A program made the position numbers and the translations under genes. A stretch of DNA of 64,000 nucleotides from Thermodesulfovibrio sp. (GTDB taxonomy: Bacteria > Nitrospirota > Thermodesulfovibrionia > Thermodesulfovibrionales > Thermodesulfovibrionaceae): the NCBI GenBank assembly GCA_025057595.1, contig JANXBK010000004.1, forward strand, positions 1 to 64,000. The letters are read 5' to 3'. Below, in pieces: positions 27,163 to 36,459 of the stretch. The notes beneath the pieces are model-generated. The model had not been told where the DNA came from. It did no database searches and saw only the letters and a program-made list of their open reading frames with translations. Position 1 is the stretch's first letter, and the number at the start of each line of letters is the position of its first letter.

Positions 27163-28101
27163 TTATTTTAACGGTGGAACCGAAATACTGTCTAAAATTG
27201 ATTTTATCACCTCTTGTTTTGAAAGACTTTCATCCTTTAGTATAATCCTATGAGGAACAATATAGGGAATCATCTCTTTGACATCCTCTGGTATTACATA
27301 ATCTCTACCTCTAAAGTAAGCATAAGTCTTAGCTGCACAGGATATAGCAAGACCTGCTCTTGTAGAAAGTCCGAGTAGAATCTTATTGTCTTTTCTTGTT
27401 TCTTCAACAAAATCGAGAATATATTGAATGACTTTCTCAGAAATATAGATTTTTTCTCTTATCTCTTCCTGAATCTTTAAAATTTCCTCTTTCTCCACAA
27501 ATGATTGTAATTTATAAAGCTCCTCTCTTAGACTACCTTTTTTAATAATCTCAGTTTCAGCCTCTCTTTTAGGATAACCTATACTTATCTTCATTGTGAA
27601 TCTATCAAGCTGACTTTCCGGTAAAGGAAAAGTTCCGTATATTTCTATTGGATTTTGAGTTGCGATAACAAAGAATGGCTTAGGAAGTTTGTAGGTTTTT
27701 CCATCAACTGTAACTTGTTCCTCTGCCATTGCTTCAAGTAATGCTGATTGAGTTTTAGGTGTTGCTCTGTTTATCTCATCTACCAAAACTATATTATTAA
27801 AAATGGGTCCTGGTTTAAATTCAAACTCTCCCTTTTGCCTGTTATAGATAGAAAGTCCTGTAATATCTGTTGGAAGTAAGTCATTTGTACATTGAACTCT
27901 TCCAAAACTTAAACTCAAAACTCTTGAAAGAGCTATTGCAAGTGACGTCTTTCCAAGTCCTGGAAAATCCTCAATCAATAGATGGCCTTTTGAAAAAAGA
28001 GCAATTAGAGACAATACAATTGCACTTTCTTTACCTTGTAAACAACTTTGAAGATACTTTACAATTTGAAGTATTTTATGATTCTTTATTTTTTCAATCA
28101 T
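27163..28101 (-). CDS. MoxR-family AAA+ ATPase
   Basis: This 312-residue cytoplasmic AAA+ ATPase is of the MoxR type. Walker A is DFPGLGKTSLA and Walker B is LVDEINRATPKTQSALLEAM, directly followed by AEEQVTVDG, all typical of MoxR. The sensor segment FFVIATQNPIE and the arginine finger region PLPESQLDRF are present. MoxR proteins act as chaperone-like helpers for partner proteins with VWA or DUF58 domains; the next gene supplies one. The start codon lies immediately after an 11-bp palindrome and has no Shine-Dalgarno site between hairpin and ATG, so initiation may be controlled by that hairpin or depend on readthrough from the pyrophosphatase gene. Confidence 0.95.
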   Translation of the reverse strand: MIEKIKNHKILQIVKYLQSCLQGKESAIVLSLIALFSKGHLLIEDFPGLGKTSLAIALSRVLSLSFGRVQCTNDLLPTDITGLSIYNRQKGEFEFKPGPIFNNIVLVDEINRATPKTQSALLEAMAEEQVTVDGKTYKLPKPFFVIATQNPIEIYGTFPLPESQLDRFTMKISIGYPKREAETEIIKKGSLREELYKLQSFVEKEEILKIQEEIREKIYISEKVIQYILDFVEETRKDNKILLGLSTRAGLAISCAAKTYAYFRGRDYVIPEDVKEMIPYIVPHRIILKDESLSKQEVIKSILDSISVPPLK

Positions 28102-28126
28102 AAGAGGGGGATTTTATCCCCCTCTT
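28102..28126 (-). promoter_or_regulatory. GC-rich hairpin abutting the moxR start codon
   Basis: A perfect 11-bp inverted repeat (28102-28112 and 28116-28126, AAGAGGGGGAT) with a 3-base loop fills nearly all of the gap between ppaC and moxR. On the minus strand it is followed by the ATG and not by a T run, so it does not look like a standard terminator in the direction of these genes. It could attenuate, stabilise a processed end, or mask translation initiation. On the plus strand it has a short T-rich tail but no obvious gene to terminate. Confidence 0.6.
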
Positions 28127-28131
28127 TTATT

Positions 28132-29031
28132 TTAACCTTCCAGATATACCTTTTCAACAGGTGGTGCAACTTGTTTTTTGCGGGAAAGTACTCCAGGAAG
28201 CCAAACTGATGGACCTTCAACTTTTACATTAAAGGCTTTCTCTATTATTTTTGCATCTCCAACATAATAAAGTTCTGTTCCTTCTTTAATAATATCTGTT
28301 GCCATAAATATTACCATATCATAGCCTTTACTGTTTTTAAGCTCTGTAAGATAATTAACTACTTCATCCTTTCTGTCATAAACCTCTTGAATATCAACCA
28401 CCTCAGTTTGACCTATTCCTACTTTTTTACCCTTAAAGTCATAATCTTTAAAATCAACGTGAATAACGTCTGCAATTGGTTTTCCTTTAATGCTTGCCTT
28501 AGCCTTTTTTACTTCAACGCCGAATTTTACGATATCTGTAATTTCTGCAACTTTTGCAAGTTCTTCAGCAATTTTTTTGTCTTCCTCTGTGGTAGTTGGT
28601 GATTTAAATATTACAGTGTCTGAGAGAATTGCACTGAGAAGTAATCCAGCATAAGTTTTATTTGCTTTAATCTCATTTGGAAACATCTTTGCAAGAATCG
28701 TGGCTGTACTTCCTACTGGTTCAACATGGATGAAGATAGGATCTGGATAGTTAAAGTTCATCTTGTGATGATCAATGATCTCTAATATTTTTTCTGCACC
28801 ATCTACTCTCTGACCTGGCTCATTGTGATCAACCAATACAAGAGTTTTTCCAGCTGCATTCTCTAAAACTTCTGGCACAGATACTTTAAAGTAATCAAGA
28901 ACGAACTGGGTTTCCTCATTGATAGGTCCGGCTGTAGCTGCCTTGTAACCTTTAATAGCAGCATAAACAATAGCAGAACATACAGTATCGGTATCAGGTG
29001 CTTTGTGTCCAATAACATAAATATCAGCCAT
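28132..29031 (-). CDS. ppaC: manganese-dependent (family II) inorganic pyrophosphatase
   Basis: This 299-residue enzyme hydrolyses pyrophosphate and so pulls biosynthetic reactions forward. It belongs to the DHH superfamily: GHKAPDTDTVCSAI supplies the first metal ligands, LVDHNE the second and IIDHHKMNF the DHH motif. The C-terminal domain has the substrate-binding SRKKQ-like segment LSRKKQVAPP. There are no CBS or DRTGG regulatory inserts, so it is the simple constitutive form. A strong AAAGGAGG precedes the ATG. TTGACT occurs further upstream, but a matching -10 is unclear. The moxR operon follows after a hairpin with no clear terminator. Confidence 0.96.
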   Translation of the reverse strand: MADIYVIGHKAPDTDTVCSAIVYAAIKGYKAATAGPINEETQFVLDYFKVSVPEVLENAAGKTLVLVDHNEPGQRVDGAEKILEIIDHHKMNFNYPDPIFIHVEPVGSTATILAKMFPNEIKANKTYAGLLLSAILSDTVIFKSPTTTEEDKKIAEELAKVAEITDIVKFGVEVKKAKASIKGKPIADVIHVDFKDYDFKGKKVGIGQTEVVDIQEVYDRKDEVVNYLTELKNSKGYDMVIFMATDIIKEGTELYYVGDAKIIEKAFNVKVEGPSVWLPGVLSRKKQVAPPVEKVYLEG

Positions 29032-29129
29032 ATTTACCTCCTTTGAAGATTTTTTGGAGAGTGTAAAATTTTGACAGTTTACGGGTTAAAAAGTCAAGAA
29101 AATAGCCATTAAATTTTAAAATAGGTTTA

Positions 29130-29582
29130 TTAAAGCTTCTCAAGTAACTCTTTTACTGTTTTTTTAATTAAGGGATGAACAAACTCTGGATCAATATCAC
29201 ATAGAGGTCTTAAAACAAAATATCTTTCTTGCATTTTAGGATGAGGTATTTTTAATTCAGGAGATTCATAAACAATATCATCAAAAAAAATTATATCTAT
29301 ATCTATAATTCTTGGACCATATTTAAAAGTATCTTTTCTTCCCATCTGTTTTTCAATATTTTTGACTAAATATAGAAGCTCTAAAGGCTGAAAAGTAGTA
29401 AATACTTCAATTACTATATTTGCGAAGTCGGGTTGTTTTTTATAGCCCCAAGGTTCTGTTATATAAAGAGGTGAGATTTTATTTATTATCAAGCCTTTTT
29501 CTCTTAATTTTTCAACTGCTAAGTAACAGTTTTTTTCTTTATCTCCAATGTTTGAGCCTATTGAAAGAAAAACTCTATGCAC
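29130..29582 (-). CDS. folK: 2-amino-4-hydroxy-6-hydroxymethyldihydropteridine pyrophosphokinase
   Basis: HPPK transfers pyrophosphate from ATP to the pterin precursor of folate. The 150-residue length is slightly short but complete. The opening FLSIGSNIGDKEKN and the family signature KYGPRIIDIDII near residues 87-99 are present, together with PHPKMQERYFVLRPL. The start is a GTG, and TAAAAT lies seven bases upstream with no Shine-Dalgarno, so the message is probably leaderless. Other folate genes are not adjacent. It is divergent from osmC (53 bp between starts) and is followed 98 bp later by ppaC in the same direction. Confidence 0.96.
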   Translation of the reverse strand: MHRVFLSIGSNIGDKEKNCYLAVEKLREKGLIINKISPLYITEPWGYKKQPDFANIVIEVFTTFQPLELLYLVKNIEKQMGRKDTFKYGPRIIDIDIIFFDDIVYESPELKIPHPKMQERYFVLRPLCDIDPEFVHPLIKKTVKELLEKL

Positions 29583-29589
29583 AGCATCT

Positions 29590-29595
29590 ATTTTA
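29590..29595 (-). promoter_or_regulatory. -10 element of folK, predicted leaderless start
   Basis: TAAAAT on the minus strand is separated by seven bases from the GTG at 29582. No Shine-Dalgarno site lies between them. Confidence 0.4.
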
Positions 29596-29635
29596 TGTTA
29601 AAATTTTAAAAATTTAAAAGTAGGAGGAAAAGACT

Positions 29636-30058
29636 ATGCTTAAAGCTAAAGTAAAATGGGTAGAGGGTTTACAGTTCGTTGGACAATCTGGAACAAATCA
29701 TGCAATTGTAATGGATGGTTCACCTGATTATGGTGGACAGAATTCGGCAATGAGACCTATGGAGCTTCTTTTAGTTGCATTAGGGGGGTGCAGTGGAATG
29801 GATATTGCTTCAATACTTAACAAGAAAAAACAAGACTTTAGAGGAATTGAGATCAATCTTCGAGGTAAACAGGCAGAGAACTATCCCAAAAGATTTACAG
29901 AGATAGAAGTGGAGTTTATTATAAAGGGTAAAAAACTTTCTGAAGAAGCTGTAAAAAGAGCTATAGAGCTTTCAATGGATAAATACTGTTCAGTTAAAGC
30001 TACTTTGGAGCCTTCAGCCAAAATTATTACTTCCTATAAGATAGTTGAAGTTGATTAG
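29636..30058 (+). CDS. OsmC/Ohr-family protein
   Basis: This 140-residue protein belongs to the OsmC family, small thiol-dependent (hydro)peroxidases and related proteins. The segment RPMELLLVALGGCSGMDIASIL carries the first redox cysteine, and DKYCSVKATLEP carries the second, as in OsmC/YhfA. The YhfA-like branch is closer than Ohr because of the spacing and the missing Ohr motif, but substrate data cannot be read from sequence. A strong AGGAGG site precedes the ATG. Its stop overlaps the end of the convergent hypD gene by 4 bp. A role in peroxide or sulfur-compound handling is a reasonable guess for an anaerobe. Confidence 0.9.
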   Translation: MLKAKVKWVEGLQFVGQSGTNHAIVMDGSPDYGGQNSAMRPMELLLVALGGCSGMDIASILNKKKQDFRGIEINLRGKQAENYPKRFTEIEVEFIIKGKKLSEEAVKRAIELSMDKYCSVKATLEPSAKIITSYKIVEVD

Positions 30059-31113
30059 GTTCTACCATATTTATAGTAAGCAGCACAGCTACCTTCGCTA
30101 CTGACCATACAGGCTCCGACAGGATTTTCAGGAGTACATACTTTCTCAAAGAGTGGACATTGAGGAGGTATTTTAACACCTCGTAGTACAAGACCACACT
30201 GACAACCCTTAGGCTCTATTGACTGAATTTCAGGCATTTTAAATACTTTCTCTACATCACGATGGGAAAACTCTTCTTTCAGTTTTAATCCACTTAAGGG
30301 AATTATTCCAATTCCTCTCCATTTACTATCAGTTAGTTCAAAACATTTATAAATAAAATCTACTGCCTTTGGATTTCCACACTCTTTAACAGCATCTTTA
30401 TACTGTATTTCAACTTTTGGTTTATTATCAATAATCTGTTTCAGTAGCATCATTATTCCATAAAGAATGTCGTCTGCATCAAAACCTGTAATTACACATG
30501 CTTTTTTATATTTAAGAGGTATAAATTCATAGGGTCTGCTACCAATAATTGTACTGACATGACCAGGAAGAATGAATCCATCAAGTTTTAACTCTTCTGT
30601 ATTAAGTAAAGCCTCAAGGGCGGGAGGGACTAATTTATGAACAGAATATATGTAGAAGTTTTCAACTCCTTTTCTTTCAGCTTCAATTACTGTTACTGCA
30701 ACTGAAGGTGCTGTTGTCTCGAATCCAACAGCAAAAAATATCACCTTTTTGTCTTTATTTTTCTCTGCTACAGCTAAAGCATCTAAAGCTGAGTAAACAA
30801 CTCTTACATCAGCTCCCTCAGCCTTAGCTTTATAAAGAGAACCATTGCTTCCAGGGACTCTCATCATATCACCAAATGTTGTCAATATCACATTAGGAAG
30901 TTTAGCTACATAAAGCATTCTATCAATATCTTCTGTAGGTGTGACACAAACTGGACAGCCTGGACCACTCAAAAGCTTTATATTTGATGGAATAATACTT
31001 CTTATACCGTGCCTGAAGATAGATACTGTATGCGTTCCACATACCTCCATTAAACTGACTTCCCTGTTAAGCTTTTCTGCAAGCTTTTCAATAGTTATGA
31101 CTACTTCTTTCAA
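30055..31113 (-). CDS. hypD: hydrogenase maturation protein HypD
   Basis: HypD, with HypC, holds the Fe(CN)2CO unit during assembly of NiFe-hydrogenase active sites. The conserved cysteines are present: Cys25 in MEVCGTHT, Cys53 and Cys56 in SGPGCPVCVTP, and a C-terminal cluster (GCQCGLVLRG, PPQCPLF, CTPENPVGACMVS, GSCAAYYKY) that binds the 4Fe-4S cluster. The length of 352 is typical. No hypA, B, C, E or F is within the window, so the gene is separated from its usual operon. Instead its start overlaps by 4 bp the end of an uncharacterised gene upstream. That coupling suggests a functional partnership. Confidence 0.97.
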   Translation of the reverse strand: MKEVVITIEKLAEKLNREVSLMEVCGTHTVSIFRHGIRSIIPSNIKLLSGPGCPVCVTPTEDIDRMLYVAKLPNVILTTFGDMMRVPGSNGSLYKAKAEGADVRVVYSALDALAVAEKNKDKKVIFFAVGFETTAPSVAVTVIEAERKGVENFYIYSVHKLVPPALEALLNTEELKLDGFILPGHVSTIIGSRPYEFIPLKYKKACVITGFDADDILYGIMMLLKQIIDNKPKVEIQYKDAVKECGNPKAVDFIYKCFELTDSKWRGIGIIPLSGLKLKEEFSHRDVEKVFKMPEIQSIEPKGCQCGLVLRGVKIPPQCPLFEKVCTPENPVGACMVSSEGSCAAYYKYGRT

Positions 31114-32150
31114 TTCAGTTCTCCTTCAAATATTTTATTTGCAACTACCTTTACTGCGTCAACTCCCTGATTTTTATAGATTTGAAATATATATTCATTG
31201 TTGTTTTTCCACTTTTCATACTCTGAATCTCTAATCTTTTCTATAGTTTGCCAATCATCTAATAGAATCGCATTTTTTAAATCTAAAATAGTTTTTTTCA
31301 AAATTTTTTTCTGATAAGGTCCTTGAGAAAGAATATAAAAAATTAGAAGCTCTTTATCTTTATTTTTTAAAGCTGCTGAAATCGGACCATATGAAGAAAA
31401 ATCAACTAAGAAATCTCTTACTCCTCTTAAAATATGCTCGGTTTTTGAGTCTTTACATGTTTTTATTAAATCCCAATTTTTAATTTCTATCTTTTGTTCT
31501 GCAATTTCATGATAAAAAACGATTTGAGCATACTTCTGGACTATTCTCTCAAACTCTGGATAAGGATACTGCCATTTCTCAGGGTTACCAAATACTGAAA
31601 TGAGATATGAAGATAAATTTTCTTTAACATTAAACCAATTTGGAAGATTCTCCCATACTCTATATCTTATGTTTATAAGTCTAATAAAAATTGTTTTTTC
31701 AATGCTCATTCCAACAGATGAGAATAAATCTCTCACTATTTCTCTGCCAACAAAATAAACGTTGTATCCATCTATATATTTTTTTTCTTGAATTACTCCC
31801 ACAAAAAAAGAAGGCTTCATGAAAAATGCATATCCTGCTCCATAAACCATTCCTTTGTTTTCTAAGAAACTGTTAACTCTCTCTAACTCAAAGGGAGAGA
31901 TTTTTTCGTTATATAAGTTAAAGGGTCTAAACTCTTCGTCTTTAAGAAGCTGCCAAGTTTTCTCTTTCTCCTCAAGCCATTTAAAGATCTCTTCATTGTC
32001 AATAGAATCCCAAGGCTCAAGAGCTTTTTCCACTTTAAAAAGCTCTCTAAGTCTTAAAAGAAGTCCACAAATAGAGAAAAATCCCCAATATTTCGCATCT
32101 GAAACATTACAGTTAAAACGTACAGTTTCAAAAAACTCATCTGTAAACAT
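31110..32150 (-). CDS. uncharacterised protein translationally coupled to HypD (possible Sfum_1244-like family)
   Basis: I cannot assign a function to this 346-residue protein. It is soluble, without signal peptide or membrane segments, with many aromatic and acidic residues. The start CNVSDAKYWGFFSICGLLLRLREL is its most distinctive segment. It recalls the Sfum_1244-type family annotated in sulfate reducers, but I recall that only by resemblance and cannot verify it. The stop overlaps hypD by 4 bp, so the two are almost certainly co-translated. It is divergent from secA. An extended -10 (TGATAATAT) six bases before the ATG and no Shine-Dalgarno suggest a leaderless transcript for the pair. 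A link to hydrogenase maturation is inferred from position only. Confidence 0.75.
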   Translation of the reverse strand: MFTDEFFETVRFNCNVSDAKYWGFFSICGLLLRLRELFKVEKALEPWDSIDNEEIFKWLEEKEKTWQLLKDEEFRPFNLYNEKISPFELERVNSFLENKGMVYGAGYAFFMKPSFFVGVIQEKKYIDGYNVYFVGREIVRDLFSSVGMSIEKTIFIRLINIRYRVWENLPNWFNVKENLSSYLISVFGNPEKWQYPYPEFERIVQKYAQIVFYHEIAEQKIEIKNWDLIKTCKDSKTEHILRGVRDFLVDFSSYGPISAALKNKDKELLIFYILSQGPYQKKILKKTILDLKNAILLDDWQTIEKIRDSEYEKWKNNNEYIFQIYKNQGVDAVKVVANKIFEGELN

Positions 32151-32156
32151 CAGTTT

Positions 32157-32165
32157 ATATTATCA
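32157..32165 (-). promoter_or_regulatory. extended -10 for the hypD operon, predicted leaderless start
   Basis: TGATAATAT on the minus strand is followed by six bases and the ATG at 32150. It is back-to-back with the secA promoter. Confidence 0.45.
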
Positions 32166-32181
32166 TATTACTTCAGTTTTC

Positions 32182-32210
32182 TTGAATAAATGTTTTATTT
32201 GATTTAAAAT
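32182..32210 (+). promoter_or_regulatory. secA promoter (-35 and -10), predicted leaderless start
   Basis: TTGAAT at 32182-32187 and TAAAAT at 32205-32210 are separated by 17 bp. The -10 ends six bases before the secA ATG at 32217, placing the transcription start on the A of the start codon. No Shine-Dalgarno site exists. Confidence 0.6.
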
Positions 32211-32216
32211 ACAACT

Positions 32217-34850
32217 ATGGTTAAGTTTTTAGAAAAGATATTTGGAACTAAGAATGAAAGAGAGCTTAAAAGACTTTTCAAAATAGTAGATGAAATAAAC
32301 TCATTAGAACCTTTTTTTTCTTCCTTATCTGATGAAGCTCTAAAAGCAAAAACTGAAGAGTTTAAAGAAAGACTCTACAAAGGTGAATCTCTTGATAATC
32401 TTTTAAAAGAAGCTTTCGCTACAGTTAGAGAAGTTGCGAAGAGAACTTTAGAAATGAGACATTTTGATGTTCAACTTGTTGGTGGTGTGGTTCTACATGA
32501 AGGAAAAATTGCAGAGATGAAAACTGGAGAAGGTAAAACATTAGTTGCAACTTTAGCTGCATATTTGAATGCTTTAGAAGGAAAGGGAGTTCATGTTGTT
32601 ACAGTAAATGACTATCTTGCTCGTAGAGATGTGCAGTGGATGGGACCAATATATCATTTTTTAGGTCTCACAGTAGGAGTTATTCAGCACGATGCTTCTT
32701 TTCTTTATGATCCAGATTTTAGAGTTCCTGATAAGCGTTTTGATAGATTACGTCCCTGTAGCCGTAAAGAAGCATATTTAGCAGATATAACCTATGGCAC
32801 AAATAATGAGTTTGGATTTGATTACTTAAGAGACAATATGCGATACAGTCTTGAGGAGTTATGTCAAAGAGAGCTTAATTATGCAATTGTTGATGAAGTA
32901 GACAGTATTCTTATTGATGAAGCGAGAACTCCTCTGATTATATCTGGTCTTTCTGAAGAATCCACTGAAATTTATTACGCAGTAAATAAAGTTGTTAAGT
33001 ATTTGAGACCTGATGAGGATTTTAAGCTTGATGAAAAACTTAAAACAGTGATTCTTACAGAGCAAGGCTCTCGAAAGGCAGAAAAGCTTTTAAATATTGC
33101 AAATCTTTATGAGCCATCAAATATCCATATTGTGCATCATATTAATCAAGCAATAAGAGCTCACTACTTTTTCAAAAAAGATGTTGACTATGTTGTAAAA
33201 GACGGAAAAGTAATTATAGTTGATGAATTTACAGGAAGACTGCTTCCTGGAAGACGCTGGTCTGACGGACTTCATCAGGCAATAGAGGCAAAAGAGGGAT
33301 TAAAGATAGAAGCAGAAAATCAAACTCTTGCAACAATAACATTTCAGAACTACTTTAGAATGTATCGGAAACTTGCTGGTATGACAGGAACTGCAGATAC
33401 AGAAGCAGCAGAGTTTGCAGAGATTTATAATCTTGAAGTTGTAGTTATTCCAACTCATAAACCAATGATTAGAATAGATTATCCCGATGTTGTCTATAGA
33501 ACAGAAAAAGCCAAATATGAGGCAGTTGTAAGAGAGATAGAAGACTGTTATAGAGTTGGAAGACCTGTTTTAGTTGGTACAACATCGATAGAGAAATCAG
33601 AGCTTTTAAGTAGAATGTTAAAGAAAAAAGGCATTCCTCATAGTGTTTTAAATGCAAAGTATCATGACAAAGAAGCAGAGATAGTTGCACAAGCTGGCAG
33701 AATAGGCGCAGTCACTATAGCAACAAATATGGCTGGTAGAGGAACTGATATACTTCTTGGTGGTAATCCTGAGTTTTTAGCCCGTGAGATGTTAAATGGA
33801 AAAGAGTATGATGAAGAAGAGTTTAAGCAGGCACTTCAGAAGGCAAAAGAGATATGTAGGGAAGAGCATAAAAAAGTTGTAGCGTTAGGAGGACTACATG
33901 TAATCGGTACAGAAAGACATGAATCTCGGAGAATAGATAATCAACTAAGAGGTAGAGCAGGCAGACAAGGTGATCCAGGTTCATCACGGTTTTATTTGTC
34001 CCTCGAAGATGATCTTCTAAGACTTTTTGGTGGAGAAAGACTACAAAGTCTAATGCATTTTTTAAAAATAGATGAAAATATTCCAATTGAAAATAAAATG
34101 ATATCAAAAGCAATAGAAAATGCGCAAAAGAAAGTGGAAGCTCATAACTTTGAGATTAGAAAGCATCTTCTTAAATATGATGATGTAATAAACTCTCAAA
34201 GAAAAGAGATTTATACCTTTAGAAGAGAAGTCTTAGAGTTAGACTCCCTCAAGAGTAAAGTTTTTGAGATGCTGGAAGGCGAGATTGACGAGATTGTTGA
34301 TTTTTACTTAGCAGAAGAAGAAGGGTTAGAAAAACTAAAAGAGCAGATTAATTTAAGATTTGATTTAAAGATTGATTTTCAAGATTCTAATAAGGAAAAC
34401 ATTAAAGCTTTGATTATTGACAACCTCAAAAAAACCTATGAAGAAAAGGAAGCAAAAATTGGTTCTTCTTTAATGAGAGAGATTGAAAAAATGGTATTTC
34501 TACATGTGATAGACACAAAATGGAAAGATCATCTATTAGGAATTGATCACTTAAGAGAAGGAATAGGTCTCAGAGGATATGCACAGAAAGATCCTTTAGT
34601 TGAATATAAAAAAGAAGCCTTTGATCTTTTTGAAGATATGTCAAAAAGCATAGTTTCAGAAATTCTTACAAGGCTCTATAAAATTCAGGTCAAAGAGGAA
34701 ACTCAAATAAAAACTCCAAAACAGAGATTTACAAGAGGCGATGGAGATACTCCTCAGCCAATTCAAAAACTTAGAAAAATCGGACGAAATGATCCTTGTC
34801 CCTGTGGAAGCGGTAGAAAATATAAAAAGTGTTGTGGAAAAACTCTTTAA
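32217..34850 (+). CDS. secA: preprotein translocase ATPase SecA
   Basis: SecA drives secretory proteins through SecYEG. The 877-residue protein is complete. Walker A is [11 protein letters not shown], followed by [13 protein letters not shown], the DEAD-like [20 protein letters not shown], the motif NMAGRGTDI and the [13 protein letters not shown] motif VI. The C-terminal zinc-binding SEC-C tail reads [18 protein letters not shown], which binds SecB or the ribosome in other bacteria. There is a predicted leaderless start (see the promoter entry). The stop overlaps by 4 bp the end of the convergent cupin gene. No paralogue is seen in the window. Confidence 0.98.
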   Translation: MVKFLEKIFGTKNERELKRLFKIVDEINSLEPFFSSLSDEALKAKTEEFKERLYKGESLDNLLKEAFATVREVAKRTLEMRHFDVQLVGGVVLHEGKIAEMKTGEGKTLVATLAAYLNALEGKGVHVVTVNDYLARRDVQWMGPIYHFLGLTVGVIQHDASFLYDPDFRVPDKRFDRLRPCSRKEAYLADITYGTNNEFGFDYLRDNMRYSLEELCQRELNYAIVDEVDSILIDEARTPLIISGLSEESTEIYYAVNKVVKYLRPDEDFKLDEKLKTVILTEQGSRKAEKLLNIANLYEPSNIHIVHHINQAIRAHYFFKKDVDYVVKDGKVIIVDEFTGRLLPGRRWSDGLHQAIEAKEGLKIEAENQTLATITFQNYFRMYRKLAGMTGTADTEAAEFAEIYNLEVVVIPTHKPMIRIDYPDVVYRTEKAKYEAVVREIEDCYRVGRPVLVGTTSIEKSELLSRMLKKKGIPHSVLNAKYHDKEAEIVAQAGRIGAVTIATNMAGRGTDILLGGNPEFLAREMLNGKEYDEEEFKQALQKAKEICREEHKKVVALGGLHVIGTERHESRRIDNQLRGRAGRQGDPGSSRFYLSLEDDLLRLFGGERLQSLMHFLKIDENIPIENKMISKAIENAQKKVEAHNFEIRKHLLKYDDVINSQRKEIYTFRREVLELDSLKSKVFEMLEGEIDEIVDFYLAEEEGLEKLKEQINLRFDLKIDFQDSNKENIKALIIDNLKKTYEEKEAKIGSSLMREIEKMVFLHVIDTKWKDHLLGIDHLREGIGLRGYAQKDPLVEYKKEAFDLFEDMSKSIVSEILTRLYKIQVKEETQIKTPKQRFTRGDGDTPQPIQKLRKIGRNDPCPCGSGRKYKKCCGKTL

Positions 34851-35293
34851 ATCTTAACTTCTATAGGTTTATCTCTTTCAGCATCAACAATACAGAAAAA
34901 TCCAAAAGGCTCATCATAAGGATTTAAAAGTTGATGGATCTCATTTGGAGCTATATAGGCAATATCAAGATATTTTAAAATTTTATATTTATTGCCTAAT
35001 CTTAATTTACCTTTACCTTTAATACATATAACTACATGAGCATGATTGTGATATTCAAGAGAGGTGTATCCTTTTGGAAGAATCTCAAAGTATCTTACTT
35101 CAAACTTTAAAGCTTTACTTTTTACTAATGGAGTTCTCTTAACTGCTGCCCAATTAGTTAATAAGTCTTTGTACTTAATAGATTTTCTCCTTAACCATCT
35201 ATTATTTCTAAACTTTATTACTTCACTGTTTTCACATTGACTGTTAAATCTTATTTCACATAAAGATTTTTGTTGTCTTTTTATTTTTCCCAT
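34847..35293 (-). CDS. cupin-domain protein
   Basis: This 148-residue protein has a single conserved beta-barrel cupin domain: the segment [20 protein letters not shown] (cupin motif 1 with two histidines) and [27 protein letters not shown] (motif 2 with a His). About 60 basic N-terminal residues precede it and are not recognised. Cupins of this small type bind a metal and act as enzymes or sensors. The ligand cannot be inferred. It is divergent from a zinc alcohol dehydrogenase, with a 45-bp gap holding overlapping TATAAT boxes for both strands. Confidence 0.82.
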   Translation of the reverse strand: MGKIKRQQKSLCEIRFNSQCENSEVIKFRNNRWLRRKSIKYKDLLTNWAAVKRTPLVKSKALKFEVRYFEILPKGYTSLEYHNHAHVVICIKGKGKLRLGNKYKILKYLDIAYIAPNEIHQLLNPYDEPFGFFCIVDAERDKPIEVKI

Positions 35294-35301
35294 GTTATAT
35301 A

Positions 35302-35309
35302 ATTATAAT
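35302..35309. promoter_or_regulatory. overlapping divergent -10 boxes
   Basis: The palindromic stretch ATTATAAT contains TATAAT on the minus strand (35302-35307, eight bases before the cupin ATG) and on the plus strand (35304-35309, about 29 bases before the alcohol dehydrogenase ATG). Polymerase could bind in only one direction at a time, which would make the two genes mutually exclusive at initiation. Confidence 0.45.
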
Positions 35310-35338
35310 CATATTTTCAAAGAAATAATAGATATTTG

Positions 35339-36370
35339 ATGAAGGTAGCAAAGCTTTATAAATTTGGAGACATCAGGATTGAAGATATTCCGACTCCACA
35401 ACCAGGACCAAAAGAAGCTTTAGTAAGAGTTAAGGCTTGTGGAATCTGCTCTGGAGATGTAATGAGTTGGTATATTGAAAAGAAGGCTCCTTTAGTTTTA
35501 GGACATGAAATCTCAGGTGAAATTGTTAAAATTGGTGAAGAGATAAAAAGAGAGATTTCTCTAAAGGAAGGTGATAGAGTAGCTGTTCATCATCATGCCT
35601 CATGTATGAGTTGTTTTTACTGTAGCAGAGGTGATTATGTTCAGTGTAACAGTTGGAAAACTTCGAATATCATTCCCGGTGGAATCTCAGAGTATATTTT
35701 AGTACCTGAAATTATTTTAAAAAACGACACTTTTTTACTTCCTGACAATGTCTCTTTTGAAGAGGGAGCATTAGTAGAACCTGTGGCATGTGTAATCAAA
35801 TCTTTAAGAAGAGCAAATATTAAAAGTGGTGATATAGTTGTCATAGTTGGATTAGGAGTAATGGGACAGATTCATATAATGCTTGCAAAATATTTTGGTG
35901 CAGCAAAAGTAATAGGTGTTGATATGGTACCATTTAGACTTAACCAAGCTATTAAAGCTGGTGCAGACGATGTCATTGATGTGTTAAAGGAAAATAGCTA
36001 TGAAAAATTAAAAAACTTGACAGATGGACTCATGGCACAAGTTGTAGTTGTAGGACCTGGAAAGGTAGATGTTATATACGAATCCTTAAAACTTCTTTCT
36101 AAAGGAGGAACTCTTTTACTGTTTACTCCAACGCCTCCGGAGGAAAAACTTTGTATTTCTGTAAATGATATATATTTTAATGACATAACTATTACAACAA
36201 GCTATTCTTGTAGTTCTGAGGATATGAAAAAAGCGCTCTCTTTTATTGAGAAAAAAATGATAAAAAGCGATCTTCTTATTACTCATAGATTCTCAATTGA
36301 ATCAGTTAAAGAAGCCTATGAGCTTACAGCAGAAGCAAAGAATTCACTTAAGTGTTTAATATTATTTTAA
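35339..36370 (+). CDS. zinc-dependent alcohol dehydrogenase family protein
   Basis: This medium-chain dehydrogenase/reductase has about 343 residues. Cys in ACGICSGD and the GHEISGEIVKIGEE segment give the catalytic zinc site; four cysteines in HHASCMSCFYCSRGDYVQC give the structural zinc lobe. The Rossmann motif is VGLGVMGQIHIMLAKYFGA. These are NAD(P)-dependent oxidations of alcohols or polyols. The substrate group (sorbitol/threonine dehydrogenase-like) cannot be narrowed. A TTG is in frame one codon before the ATG at 35339; the ATG is preferred. There is no good Shine-Dalgarno site. It is followed by the rpsU promoter 18 bp later, so it forms a single-gene unit. Confidence 0.92.
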   Translation: MKVAKLYKFGDIRIEDIPTPQPGPKEALVRVKACGICSGDVMSWYIEKKAPLVLGHEISGEIVKIGEEIKREISLKEGDRVAVHHHASCMSCFYCSRGDYVQCNSWKTSNIIPGGISEYILVPEIILKNDTFLLPDNVSFEEGALVEPVACVIKSLRRANIKSGDIVVIVGLGVMGQIHIMLAKYFGAAKVIGVDMVPFRLNQAIKAGADDVIDVLKENSYEKLKNLTDGLMAQVVVVGPGKVDVIYESLKLLSKGGTLLLFTPTPPEEKLCISVNDIYFNDITITTSYSCSSEDMKKALSFIEKKMIKSDLLITHRFSIESVKEAYELTAEAKNSLKCLILF

Positions 36371-36387
36371 AAATCTTTTGTTTTTTA

Positions 36388-36417
36388 TTGACTAAAATAA
36401 ATTATTACTGGTAAAGT
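36388..36417 (+). promoter_or_regulatory. rpsU promoter
   Basis: TTGACT (36388-36393) and TAAAGT (36412-36417) are spaced by 18 bp. A TG one base before the -10 gives an extended element. The predicted start near 36424 leaves a leader of about 36 nt containing the AGGAGG site. Confidence 0.65.
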
Positions 36418-36459
36418 ATTTTTATTAAAAAAATTCAAGAGAGGAGGGGATGAAACTGA

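Noticed and set aside
35336..35338. TTG start of the alcohol dehydrogenase
   Set aside because: The next codon is ATG and no Shine-Dalgarno favours the TTG.
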